A stretch of DNA of 64,000 nt, from contig NC_016133.3 in assembly GCF_000005505.3 (NCBI RefSeq), forward strand, positions 46,465,237 to 46,529,236, read 5' to 3'. Source of the stretch: Brachypodium distachyon. Taxonomy: Eukaryota > Streptophyta > Magnoliopsida > Poales > Poaceae. Every line of letters begins with the position of its first letter. Positions within the stretch are counted from its first letter, which is position 1. The notes beneath the pieces are model-generated. The model saw only the letters and a list, made by a program, of their open reading frames with translations, was not told where the DNA came from and searched no databases. Below, piece after piece: positions 21,501-32,215 of the stretch. The position numbers were made by a program, and so were the translations under genes.

Positions 21501-24500
21501 ACCAACCAGTATTGCTGTATTAGTTGTCAAAAAGGAAAAAAGCAGCACCTGTGGTAAAACATGGCTTCAATGCTACTTCAGCTGACATGCCATTGGAAGG
21601 AAACCAATATGACTATGGATACACATGAGATATCACTGTGCTAGTTTGTCCAAGCATAGTACCATCTCTCCATACAGAAATAGTCAAATGTGTGTAATCT
21701 TATTGTTATGTGTGCATTCATGCCCAATTCTTTGTTCGAGAGCAAACAAAATTTGTTTAACTTTCAGAATATTAAAATAAACTTTCTATGTGATGTGATA
21801 TCTACTTTAAATGAGAGCACAAAAGTAGTTGAAAGATATCAAGAAGTAGAAGTCACGCACATAAAAATAAAGGAAGCAAGAAGATGGGCATAAGTCCAAG
21901 CATACAAGAGTTGCTAAAGCTGAAAGAGGTTATATAGACTACACAGACAAGAAAGAGAACAAATAATCAATGCAGAGAAATACCCAAAGCTTCCATAATA
22001 TGAGTGCTCTTGGATTGCCATTATCTGTACTGCATTGTATCCAAGTTTTTTTATCCTTGGAAGCACCTCATCCCTGAAGTTTGCATATGTGTTGATCTTA
22101 GGTTCCTGATCACCCAAAGAAGCTAGGAATTATCCAAGCGTTGAAACAAAAATGCTGCCAACAAAGATAATTTACAAAAAGTAGTAATGGATTCATGAAT
22201 AATAACTATATACATCAGTTACTTAGTTCGATAAGATAATTGATTAGAAAGATGTGGGACATAGTTGATGATGCCTAATTTATTATGTGAGACTAAAGCA
22301 GAAGCAAATCGAACCAAAACTGTTTGTAAGGAATATTGAAGTTAATTAAAATGTCGATCAAGCATGTTAATTATGCTGATTAGGAATATATAAAACTTGT
22401 GGTAGAAAATATGTCAAAAACCAATCAATGGAAAGCTTTGAACTAATAGACATTTTTGTTAAGACAACACAATCTAACACTTATCACCAACTGTCAAAAC
22501 ATCGTATTTTAGTTTAAATGGAACCATTCCATCATTAGTTCTTTTTTTTCCGAGAAAACGCAAAGCTTGCGTCTCGACGCATTGATAGAAAGAATGTATT
22601 TACAAACCCAAGAAGGGGCCGACACAACTGATTACTCAAAACAAGAACACGACCAACGGCCGCTAGACTAACATTAACTAATTCTAGGTTTTCCTGGAAT
22701 TACTTTCCCTGGAATTCTAGGTTTTCCTACCGAAATGTCATTGTAAGTTGTATCAACCTGTAAACTAACTTAAACTGCATACAAGTAGCATAATTTAGGA
22801 AATTAAGGGTACAGGTGCAATACCGGGCTACTCATTCCAACATGTGTTTCATATATCCGCAATGACTTTGGTCGTTTAGGTTGAGGATGCTTGAATACGT
22901 ACTTCTCCTGCATATGCATGTAAATAATATAATAACTGGTTAGTACTTAGTACACAGGAAACTAATATGCCAACAAGAAATAGAAAATCATGCAGCTTAA
23001 AGAACACTCCAGAAGCTTCATGAGAAAAAAAAAAATAATTTCCTTTCCAATAAACATTTGTGAAGGACATAAATATTAGAAATTACATCTTCAGGAGGAT
23101 CATAATAGATCCCATTGTATGGTATGTCTCCTGGGGCCTGCACAGAATACTTGATCCAGGCCGGAATTGAATCCTTTATCCCAGATGGAGTATCCATTCG
23201 CACCTAGATGTTCAAAAGAGCTGCTGAGTAATACTGGGAATGCTCATGAGACAAAAACACTTGGCAAGCAGAAGAAAAACGTACCTTTACACGTGAGCCA
23301 TGAGGAATTGGTGTCGAACCATCTGCATTGTTAGGCAGAAAAATCTCCCAAATGCCGAAGTCATTCTGAAAAACAAAATACACAGGGTATGCTAACTCTC
23401 TATCAATCACGGGCATGAATTTACAATTCGTGAGGTATGAAGTGAGCCTACTCCTGATAGGTCACTATTATGTAAACCTGCTCAGCTGTGAAAAGAGCGA
23501 ATAATGTCTAGATCGTGATAACAATGTGCAGCACTCCATGCCAATGCAAAAAGGGCAACACACACATTTCCATATCAACCTCCTAAGACAAAAGCATCAT
23601 TGACATTTATATCTAGTAATGGACTCCTGTCAACAGTCAAGTGAAAAAACAGAGTCCATTGAATTTAATAGGCATTTTCACACAGAAATTTGGGACAGTG
23701 TCGAACATCAGTCATATTATATCTATGGCTCAACTCTGGAGTACAAATAAAGTGTACACCAAATAGATAGCAAATAAAAAAATTATATAAAGAAAAATAT
23801 GAGGTATACAGGCATACTTTGCTCATACGGTCTGCATTAGGATCCCAATTGTTGAAGTCGCCTACTAACGCAGCAGACTGCAATGAAAGCAGGAGTCAGT
23901 TATTAGTAAAGCTAATTACGCAACTTTGATATGCTGCTCATCTGGGAGGTACTGCGCAGTCTGAAATATCTTAGGATAGCTGATGAACAATAATTATTCA
24001 CATTGTTCGAGAAAAAAAAAACAATAATTATTCATAAGTAGTTGAAAAATGAAACTAGTATGTAGTAGTGTAGTGCTTAGGCCAATGATCAGATCAGACT
24101 ATCAGAAGAACATACAAGTGCTCCAGGAGCCCATTCTCGGTAAGTGATGCCTTCAGCGCTACATGAGAAGAGCAATGAGTTTTGTTATTTGCTTATATGT
24201 AGAAACAGGTCATAAATACTTATGTAGTCAGGAAATTTTACCTGCGATTAAATCCAAAGTTCTCATAACCGCGGGAAAATGCATCCATGCCTCCTTCGTG
24301 TTGGTCAATATCTGAACGTACTCTCCTATATAGGCTGTATCTGTTGTTTTATCCATTAAGGCACAGTGAGATTGCAAACAATTGGGTCTGGACCTATTGG
24401 TTTCATCCTTACAACAGAAACATGATTGGAATTAAGTGGCATTGTTGTTCGATTGGCAAAGAGTTTTTAAAAATCAAATCCATCAATACAATATATTATC

Positions 24501-25766
24501 ATCAGTTTCGAATTTGTAAATATTAATGTATGTAGTTCAGATTACAGTTCTGATTACATTCATACATTCGTTTGCTTACTAAATCGTTAAAGGCTACAAT
24601 ATAAATATGAAAGAGTGAAGATAAATACTTCAAGAGTTTCATGACATAACAAAGCAGCCATCCAAATCCTATGGAATGCCGTAATATGTTTCTAAATTGC
24701 AGAGGGATAGAAACCAGGCGTACCGATACTCAAGATGGTATTTATACGCTTTCAGAGTTGGGTCAATCTCATATATTTGCTCTCCATTTCCTGGTGGTGG
24801 GATAACACGTAGTTTCTCCCCGGCAGCTGATTCTTTGGCCATTTTGTTCATGCCTTCGACATTACTTTCTTCAGTACCCTGATCTGTTTCTGAAGATTCA
24901 ATATTACCTTCATTTCCACCCTCTATGCTTAATTCATCATCGATGGATGGTACCTAGAAAGATGTGCAGGAGACAAATAGATCAGAAGAATAATAGTACT
25001 GCACATCGTGGACTCAGTATGGAGTTTTGTCTCAGATGACACTGACAGATCTCAACTATCATACACACAAGTACCACTAAGATCGTAATCCATGTAAGGA
25101 AAGAAATTCATGCGCACAGCTGTGGTTGCAGGAATATAATGAGGCATGCATGAAAGGATACGTCGTAGTGCAACGTACGTGTGAAATGAAATCGGCAAAA
25201 TGATCTGTTTTAGTAGTATTTAATTTCGTTAGATAACCTTAGACATGTATATTTCAAGCAGACTGTGCAAATAGAGAGTGCATACATGGTGGTACTAGTT
25301 TGTTTTGTCAGGGTGAGATGTGTTAAGTTACCTCCAAATCATCAGACTGGAACTGAGCGGAACCATCAGAAGACAGCATTCCGTCACTCTTGCCGTCAGG
25401 GATCGTCACCTCCCCGGACACGCCCCCCACGCGCATGACGACGCGCCTCCCGGAACTTGCGACGCGGATGGCATCTACAGACACAACCACGGCAGCAAAG
25501 TGAGATCGCCGCATACCGCAGCCTGACGACACGAGTCGGCGGGCGTAGGACGGGCACGACGACGACAGAGTTGATTAATTGACGAGAGAAGGGATTGCGC
25601 AAAGATGTCGCGGGCAATTACGAGGGAAACAGGAGCCCTTGTCGCGGCCGAAGAGCAGAGGCAGCTGAAGCCCGCGCCTCCTCCGGTCGGCGGCGCCGGA
25701 TCGAGGAGGAGCCGGTGCCCCGCCGAGACCCGCCCCGGAAACAACCGCAAACGCCGGCGAAGCCAT
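15583..25766 (-). CDS. SBEIIb: Starch branching enzyme IIb (1,4-alpha-glucan branching enzyme, plastidial)
   Basis: It cuts alpha-1,4 glucan and rejoins the piece by an alpha-1,6 bond in amylopectin synthesis in plastids. Twenty-two exons with consistent phase were read: 25622-25766, 25332-25474, 24724-24953, 24242-24340, 24116-24158, 23818-23877, 23285-23365, 23087-23203, 22824-22907, 21984-22105, 21360-21479, 20854-20983, 20651-20761, 20310-20438, 19409-19512, 18628-18772, 18136-18283, 17896-17996, 17471-17548, 16369-16524, 15743-15817, 15583-15666; 834 residues. A plastid transit peptide ([16 protein letters not shown]...) precedes a CBM48 region (about 205-300) and a GH13 barrel with [15 protein letters not shown] (nucleophile near D482), GEDVSG (E537) and AESHD (D605). 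The N terminus and the ending CVVYAPMN point to IIb rather than IIa. The ATG at 25767-25769 is an alternative start one codon upstream. Introns carry a SINE, a MITE, micro-insertions and a duplication. Confidence 0.95.
16052..16123. mobile_element. Truncated retroposon 3' end in branching-enzyme intron 20
   Basis: GGAGACAAGCATTT is duplicated perfectly at 16052-16065 and 16110-16123 around a 44-bp insert ending in a run of ten A residues. The insert (with GTCGGAGTCTCTCCTACAG) looks like the 3' end of a grass non-LTR element on the plus strand, opposite to the gene. Confidence 0.75.
17676..17758. mobile_element. Stowaway MITE in branching-enzyme intron 18
   Basis: This 83-bp, almost perfectly palindromic element runs from CTCCCTCTGATCCATAAAA to its mirror ending GGAGGGAG, flanked by TA on both sides (Tc1/mariner-type target). 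Confidence 0.9.
18915..19275. repeat. 180-bp tandem duplication in branching-enzyme intron 15
   Basis: Two copies of about 180 bp lie head to tail (for example GTATAATGCC ends at 18960 and again at 19140) with roughly 10 percent divergence. The whole lies inside the intron between exons 15 and 16. Confidence 0.85.
19978..20164 (-). mobile_element. tRNA-like SINE in branching-enzyme intron 14
   Basis: A perfect 19-bp target duplication, TCCTCAACTTGATACAGTT, stands at 19978-19996 and 20146-20164. Between them is a 149-bp body that, read on the minus strand, starts GAGAACGAAGCATAGC, has box-A-like TAGCTTCAGG and box-B-like AGTTTGATCC about 30 bp apart, and ends in an A-rich tail. These are the hallmarks of a tRNA-derived SINE inserted in the same orientation as the gene. 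The family was not identified. Confidence 0.8.
22535..22700 (-). mobile_element. Possible retroposon 3' fragment in branching-enzyme intron 9
   Basis: A poly(T) run (22542-22549) followed by CCGAGAAAACGCAAAGC resembles the tail of retroposed grass sequences read on the minus strand. No target duplication is clear and the left and right limits are approximate. Confidence 0.35.
23987..24034. mobile_element. Micro-retroposon scar in branching-enzyme intron 5
   Basis: ACAATAATTATTCA is repeated perfectly at 23987-24000 and 24021-24034 around a 20-bp insert CATTGTTCGAGAAAAAAAAA, that is, eleven bases plus a poly(A) tail. Confidence 0.7.
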
Positions 25767-25910
25767 CATCTCGTCGCCGCCGCGCGCAGCCTGATCGGAT
25801 CCAAACAACTGACTGACCCCGCCTCGTCCCCTCTGTTAAACCCCCCTTGCTGCCGCGAGAGCGAAATGCGGGCGCCGGGTTGTGCCAAAATTAGGGGGAG
25901 ATGGGGTGCG

Positions 25911-25918
25911 CTATATAG
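25911..25918 (-). promoter_or_regulatory. TATA box of the branching-enzyme gene
   Basis: CTATATAG (readable on both strands) lies about 145 bp upstream of the start codon, at a plausible distance for a short 5' leader. No other TATA-like string lies closer. Confidence 0.55.
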
Positions 25919-25925
25919 CACGGAC

Positions 25926-25927
<2 letters not shown>

Positions 25928-25959
<32 letters not shown>
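25928..25959. repeat. (GA)n microsatellite, (CT)n on the gene strand
   Basis: About sixteen GA dinucleotides lie immediately upstream of the putative TATA box of the branching-enzyme gene. Such promoter CT repeats are length-variable and could serve as a marker. Confidence 0.9.
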
Positions 25960-25960
<1 letters not shown>

Positions 25961-25974
25961 CAGCGCGGTGGCGT

Positions 25975-26866
25975 GGGGCGGGGTGCATGCAGGGTGGTAG
26001 CGTGCACCGCACCGGCGGAGCGGGGGAGAGCCCTTTTTGATCAGGGGGCGTTTGCGGTGACGATCGCGCATCGGTTTCTCTCTCTCTCTCGGCAAACGCA
26101 CGGCGCACAGGGCGCTGGGGGGGCGTCGCGTTGCGGTCACGGCCAGGTGGGGGGAGCGGCGCGTGCGAAGCGGCGAAACCAACGGCGGAGAAGCTACTCC
26201 TGTAGAGCCGTTTGTTGTCTAGTGCGTTAATGTTACTGCCACCCTTTCTTTTCTTCTCCTTCTTTCTTTGTTTCGTGCTTTCCGCTGAACAAAACGGACA
26301 AGAAAGATGATGGCCTAGATCCCACAAGTGCATGCTCAAATACGTCTCACCGATGCAAATCTACCACTGCAGCCCGTGCAGCATGTGAAATCGCTCGCGG
26401 CAACGCTCTCGGTTCACACGCTTCCGCGACGAATAGTAAACCCGTAGACACACTCCCTGTCGTGTCAACATACTTTTACGAATCTACATAAATTTCACAT
26501 CTGTACGATGAATATAAACTTTGAAAACATGCATCCATGTGTGTCTACAGATTTACATGTGCGTTCAAATCTCTCGTGTGCTCGTAGCTTCTCATACTTT
26601 GCATTGTGTTCAAAAACGATCGAGTACGGTGTTCTACAAAAAATTCAATCATCTCCTTTTCTTTTGAAAGTTAGACTGCGTTAGGTACGCCATTACATTA
26701 TTGTCCTTTATTATTTATCAGCTAACCAAATTTTATTTACTTCATGGGACATTATAAACTAAGTCCAACATATCATAATTTAGCAACCCATAAATTGAGA
26801 TTACATCTCGTTTGGCGTCCATCATTTGGGCCTAGAATTGTAGAATTCATTTGAGTTCCAGAAACC
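25975..26866. other. Upstream region of the branching-enzyme gene
   Basis: A GC-rich proximal promoter (to about 26200) with a second short CT run near 26077 gives way to AT-rich intergenic DNA. No gene or element is recognised. Confidence 0.35.
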
Positions 26867-27328
26867 AAATTGTTTGGTTGGCACGGAATTGATCACAGAA
26901 ATTCAATTTCAAATTTCATGAAACTGCAACTATAGCTAACCTCAATTCTTCTCTAAGAGCCATGATTTTTCTGGAATTGTCTCGCACTCTACAAATCCAT
27001 GTGGTATACAAACATGTTTTTTGAACCCAGGATTCAAATTCAACCAAATGAAATCATATCAAAATTTGGATTTTGGCCCGTTTGGCAACCATCGTTTCAT
27101 TTCGTTTGGTAGAAATGAAATGAAATCCAATTTTTGATAGGAATTCATTTGGTTGAATTTGAATTCCTTATTTAAAAATCATGTTGGTCTACCACATGGA
27201 TTTAGAGTGAGAGACAATTCCAGAGAAATGATGGGTTTTGAAGAAGAATTGGGATTAGTTATAGTGCAGTTCCATGGAATTTGAGATTGAATTTTTATGG
27301 GCAATTCCGTGCCAACCAAACAACCTCG
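26867..27328. mobile_element. Long foldback (palindromic) MITE-like element
   Basis: The left arm begins GTTTGGTTGGCACGGAATTG and the right arm ends CAATTCCGTGCCAACCAAAC. Inner parts also pair, for example GGATTCAAATTCAACCAAATG with CATTTGGTTGAATTTGAATTCC. Arms are about 200 bp around a central spacer of about 50 bp. The target duplication was not determined. Confidence 0.75.
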
Positions 27329-28540
27329 TTTTTTTCTCTAGAGTAACTCGTGGGAGTAAAAATGTGTTTTTTCACGAGAAGTCAGAACCATATATTAAAT
27401 CAACCATCTCATCTACCCTTATATGACCATCTTTAAAGAAAGAAATAATTACACACGAGAACATTCAAATGTTTTCCGGTCATAACTTTTAGGCTAGTGT
27501 CGTGCTCATTTTCGCAGTGAAGTATAGAGTTTCCTATGTTTATTAGGGTTATTTGTGTTAAAGAGGAATGCAAGTCTCATGAATTCGTGAGAGTAATTTC
27601 TTGTAGAAAAACAAAACAACACTTATCCTCTTATTATTCTCTTTGGTTTTTGACTTGTTGGAATCATTACTCCTAGTCGATCAAGTTGCACATCATCAAC
27701 GAAACACCTCTCGTGTGCTGAACCGCCTTGCACCGTCGATTTGGGCCACCCCACCTACCTTCTCTCTCACACAGCGCATCGGCTTTGGCCCTGCTTTCCT
27801 ACACCGCCACGCCCTATTCTCCCACTCCGGTGCTGTCATCCTCTCCTCGCGTTGAGCCGCCACTGCCGATCTTCCCGGGCATCGTTGTGGCAGTTATTCG
27901 CGCACGCTGCATGCCGATCTCACTCCTTCCAGCATACCGCTGCGACCCCCCGAGTGGTCATTCGTTGCTCCTCCTGGAGCGCTGACGCGCCGCTGTGACT
28001 CCAGCCAAAGTCTTCACCACGCGCTGCTGCTGGTCCTCCCTGGCGGCAGACCGAGCCCTCATCTCCCTAGTGTGTGTTCTATGTTTCTGTGATTTTTGTT
28101 TTGAAGTTCATTCGAATGCGTAAAAATGGAAACCAAAACTTGTGAAAATAGAAGTTAGAAAAAATAAAAGTTTTAGAAAATTAAAAGTTGAGAAAGTTTT
28201 AGAAAACTAAAACCAAAGGTTAGGAAAATTAAGTGTTGAAAATCAAAAGTTTGGAGAAAATTAAAAGTGCTAAGAATGAAAAAATAGGAAAAAAAAGCAA
28301 AACAGCAAGAAAAGAAAAAGCTCTTCCAACAGTCCCAAAATGGGTATCGGAATCCGTTCGTCAGAATCTTCGTGGCGAAGCTCCACTAGTTAGTCTCTCC
28401 CTCATTAAACTTATGGTTGTATAGTGAATATGTATACTAAATAATCTCAATAGTCAATTTTACTTATATTCAAATTGTCTATTAAGAGACACATCATGCT
28501 GTATCTTGAACCTATTATTGTAGGTCATAAAACCCCCCTT
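27329..28540. other. Intergenic with GC-rich fragment and A-rich tract
   Basis: A C-rich segment (27700-28070) has short unassignable frames. It is followed at 28115-28320 by a purine/A-rich tract built from degenerate AAAATTAAAAGTT-like words. No gene is recognised. Confidence 0.35.
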
Positions 28541-28890
28541 TTTATTGATGACATGAGACAATTGTTACATCGTTGAAAAGTGGGGGAATTAAGCTTGGGT
28601 TAAAGTATCAACTCAGGACTTAGGGTTTCAAAACCTTGCTTGTTTGGCCACCTCATGAGCTACTTCATTTGCTTCTCATTTGCAGTGTTCAACAGAAATC
28701 TTGACAAAATCCGGCACCATGTGTAAAAGCAGTCCTCAAAGATGGCCGAACAGCTACTGTAACTTCTCTCCTTGCTTCACTGAGCTCAAGACCATCCTGT
28801 TACAGCCCATAGAAAATGCAAGCCATAACCTATCTTAACAGCCATCGCTTCCTCTGTGAATGCATCTGAAGCTAGCTCAATCCTATGATT
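28541..28890 (-). pseudogene. LINE 3' remnant with RNase H-like (RVT_3) end
   Basis: On the minus strand a decayed frame reads EANEVAHEVAKQARF near 28630-28675, the usual C-terminal motif of the RNase H-like domain in plant non-LTR elements. It is followed by a 3' UTR with CATCAATAAAAAG. Upstream pieces (ASDAFTEEAMAVKIGYGLH) are in another frame, so it is broken. Confidence 0.55.
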
Positions 28891-28894
28891 AATA

Positions 28895-28976
28895 CTCCCT
28901 TCGATCCTAAATTCTTGTCGTTGTTTTAGTGCAAATTTGAACTAAAACAACGACAAAAATTTAAGATTGGAGGGAG
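28895..28976. mobile_element. Stowaway MITE
   Basis: This 82-bp palindrome begins CTCCCTTCGATCCTAAATTC and ends GATTGGAGGGAG, with TA on both sides. Confidence 0.9.
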
Positions 28977-29226
28977 TATTTTGTAGTTGCGACAAAATTT
29001 CCACGCAAATTCCTAATCACCGTCCACGCAGTCCCTGGGAGCTCGTCCGCATCATAGGAGACCAACGTTGACTAACTTGATTTTCGCACAATCCTTGGGA
29101 TATCTTATCTTGAAACCTCAAAAAAATAATCTTGAAACCTAATTAATTATAAATCAATCCAATTAGTCTCGAATTCCAACTGATTTGAAAAGCTTTAGGT
29201 CAACTATACCAAGTTTTAATTGGCTA

Positions 29227-29471
29227 CTCCCTCTGTTCCTAAATATAAGAAGTCGCAACTTCGTCCTAAATCAAACTTTTTAAAATTTGTCCAAATTTAT
29301 AGAAAAATCTACTAACATCTACAACTCTAGTTAGTTTTATTAAGTCTATCATGATATATATATTCCACGTATAATTATTTGACATTGTAGATATTAGTAT
29401 ATTTTACTATAAACTTTGTCAAACTTGAATAAGTGTGACTTGATACAAAGCTAGGACTTATTACCCGGGAG
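29227..29471. mobile_element. Stowaway-like MITE, longer form
   Basis: It begins CTCCCTCTGTTCCTAAATAT next to TA and ends near CCGGGAG followed by TA. The right terminal repeat is degraded, and the interior resembles common grass mariner-like MITEs of about 245 bp. Confidence 0.6.
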
Positions 29472-30338
29472 TACAACAACCTTATTAAATGGAACTATTT
29501 CAGTTATTTAAATTTTCTTATAATGTTTTATGCGTATTAATTGAGGGGCATGCGCTCTACTACAGTATGAATTAGTGCATAGACAAAAGGCGGTACAAGG
29601 CGGCAACTAGGATTCCCATCGATGGCTTCCCTAGGCTCGGAAGTTGGCGGATCCCGGCCGCTCGTCAGCGGAAGGACTTTCCATTTTTTTTTGTTTTTTG
29701 TTCTTCCAGTGTCACTTCGAGATGGTGATGCGGCGGCGACGTCAGTCAGAATAATGTTCTCTCTGCCCTATCCCAGGTATAAACTATCGAGTGTGTAATA
29801 ATCTTAATGCGTATTTTTCTAATAACCCAATGTTTCAAGTAAGCATAAATACATGGAGATGAATTATGAAGTTAGGTCTTTACAAGAGTAAATATATGGT
29901 TATATTTTTCTCCAAAAACATCTACATACTTATATACTTAACAAAAAAGATATTCGGGTTTGTTATACCCAAGTTGCATGATTTTTAGTTAGAGATAAGT
30001 TGATAGTTCAGCCGTTGGATCTAGATGTGTCTTAAAATTCGCAGCGAAAGGGAAATGAGTGACTTTGATACTATCGACCAAGAATTAAATCTTTTACTTC
30101 AAAAATCAGGCACCTGAGATATGGACACACCCATAGATATTTGACAAAATAAACAGGGTAAATTTCAAGAAACCACGGTTTTTGGGGCCCGTCTCACTAG
30201 CTCCAGTTTTTGCTAAATTGCCAACAGAACCACATATTTTTTGTCAGACTGTATCAACTGGCCACAAACTTTTTACATCACATTAATTATTAAACTACTT
30301 TTTCTCAACTAGGCCTAGGGTGGGAGCTCTCGGCTCAT
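29472..30338. other. Intergenic, no recognised gene
   Basis: AT-rich DNA with one short frame starting at 29622 that has no recognisable family. A stretch at 30160-30310 resembles the terminal part of a transposon but its partner end was not found. Confidence 0.3.
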
Positions 30339-30935
30339 TTATCTCTCACGTTTTTTTTTGTTTTTGTTTTTTAGAACAACGATCTGACTTTGTTTATTCA
30401 ACAAACAAAATAAAACTGATTGAAAAATTAAGACAACAACAAAGATTTCGGATAAACCAAAAATTATAACAAAAATCTTTAAAGCCAAGTTCTCTAACCG
30501 CGCCGATCGCATGTTGATATTTCTCCAAATCTCTGGTGACAAAACAGTAGAAGACCAAATCTGCATAAGTTGTACTAATCTTGTAGGTTTTACTGAGCCG
30601 CCCATCCCAGCGGGTGAGAACTTAAGATCGTTGAACGCGCGGTGGCCTGGGCACACCCCTCGCAAAAAAGGTTGTCGAACCATCGAATCATAGCCGAACC
30701 GATGAGGAATATGATCAAAATCACGAAATTACGAGCAGTGAGATCCACAAACTCTATGGAGTAGATCATGATAGCCATGCCGGAACGGCGATGGAGCCGA
30801 GAGACCATTAATCCAAGCGTCGTTGCATCCACCGTCAGGCGCTGCCGTCAAAAACACACAAAACCTTACAAAGAAGGTACTAAAACGATGCCAGATGTTG
30901 ATCCGTGGTTCCTCTCAGCTCCTGATCGCAAACGG
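30339..30935 (-). mobile_element. Retroposed 3' fragment with poly(A) tail (minus strand)
   Basis: Read on the minus strand, the segment ends with TTGAATAAACAAAGTC and then an A-rich tail (complement of the T run at 30350-30372). Upstream frames include IRWFDNLFCEGCAQATARST and SPEIWRNINMRSARLENLA, which look like repetitive transposon-derived peptides. No target duplication was found, so the left and right limits are approximate. Confidence 0.4.
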
Positions 30936-30988
30936 GATTTTTTTCCTCAGACGGCTAGGGTTTGACGCTGAGGAAAAGAGGGCACTAT

Positions 30989-31581
30989 GGGTGTGTTTGC
31001 TTCAGAGCCAAAGCTGGCCATACCAATATTTTGGCTCGCCGCTGCATTTGGTCATCATTTGGATCGGGGCCCGAAAGTTGGTTCGCCCAGGTCAGCGCGG
31101 GCGCGCCCATGGCTTCCCTATGAAAAAATTGGCGTGTCGGAGGGCGGGCGAAAGCATCGCCCAAGAATTGGCAGGGCCGCTCTCCCTCTAATCCATCCAT
31201 CGATGGTGGGCCCCAGGCTATTCCCTTTTTTAATTTTTTGTGAGCTTACCGCAGCCTATTCCCACGACGGCTAATCCTCTCACAAACAAACGTAGCAGAA
31301 AAAAAACATTTGTTTAATCCATGATTACCATAGATCTTAGTCTGTTACATTGCGCTGAGAAGTACATCGTGCTAAATTTTTTAAGGAATAACTAAAACAT
31401 GATGCTTAACTGTTTGAGTATTAAGTTGGTTACAAACCAAATATAGAACTAAAAAGGTTGCCAAAAATTGATCATTATACAATGGCTGCAATCCAAACAA
31501 CACCATGTTACCAAAATTTTGGTCATGACAAAACTTGCCAACTTTTTGGCATGGCTTATTGGGGTTAAACCAAACGCACCC
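30989..31581. mobile_element. Harbinger/Tourist-like TIR element
   Basis: The left end GGGTGTGTTTG is mirrored by CAAACGCACCC at the right end. TAT stands directly outside both ends, compatible with a 3-bp target duplication. About 593 bp, no transposase. Confidence 0.6.
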
Positions 31582-31866
31582 TATAATTTTTGCTTTGCTT
31601 GGCAACCTTCCCTTCCCCGTCCCATCTCGCTGCCGAGCGCCCCGACGGCTCCTTATCTTCCTCCTCGAGCGAGCGCCCCAGCCCCCTCGCTCCGTCGCTC
31701 GTCTTCCTCCTCGTGCGAGCGCCTCCACCGCAGATATCTATCTCCCCTGAAATTCTCTCGTTCCCGACCGTTTCTCCTCCCATCACCCCACGAACAGGTC
31801 CCGCCCTTTAGCTTCCCGTTGCATCTCCTTAATCTTCCCCAATTCGTAACTGAGGCAAAAATCAAG

Positions 31867-32186
31867 GTAAGGCGGCCGCCCTACCTTGCCCTACCGGGTC
31901 CTCCGCCCTTGGCGTGACCCGCGATCCCCAAATTCGAATCTAATGCGTGTCTGCGTGTCAGGGTTTTATTATCCAATTATCATTAGCCTAGTTGTGCTCA
32001 TGCCGGTTTCTGTTCTATTCAACTACCCCCACGTAATGATTTCTGTGCTGTTATTCATGTGTCGTGTACTTAGAGTACTTACTGAATTTGTTCGATTCTT
32101 GCGGAATATACAGATTGGATGTTCCTTGGGTGCCCAACTTTATCATATGCTAATATGCTAATGTAGCCTTGCATGCCTTATTGCAG
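31867..32186 (+). other. Probable 5' UTR intron of the invertase gene
   Basis: A strong donor (TCAAG followed by GTAAGG at 31867) and a strong acceptor (TTATTGCAG ending at 32186) bracket a 320-bp T-rich stretch just upstream of the invertase start. The preceding C/T-rich exon (from about 31610) would be the 5' leader. Confidence 0.6.
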
Positions 32187-32215
32187 CCACACGTTGAGTT
32201 GGAAACAGGGCACTA

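Noticed and set aside
25475..26339. Minus- and plus-strand ORFs around the branching-enzyme promoter
   Set aside because: They overlap exon 1 in other frames or contain translated GA repeats (RERERE/SLSLSL), not real protein.
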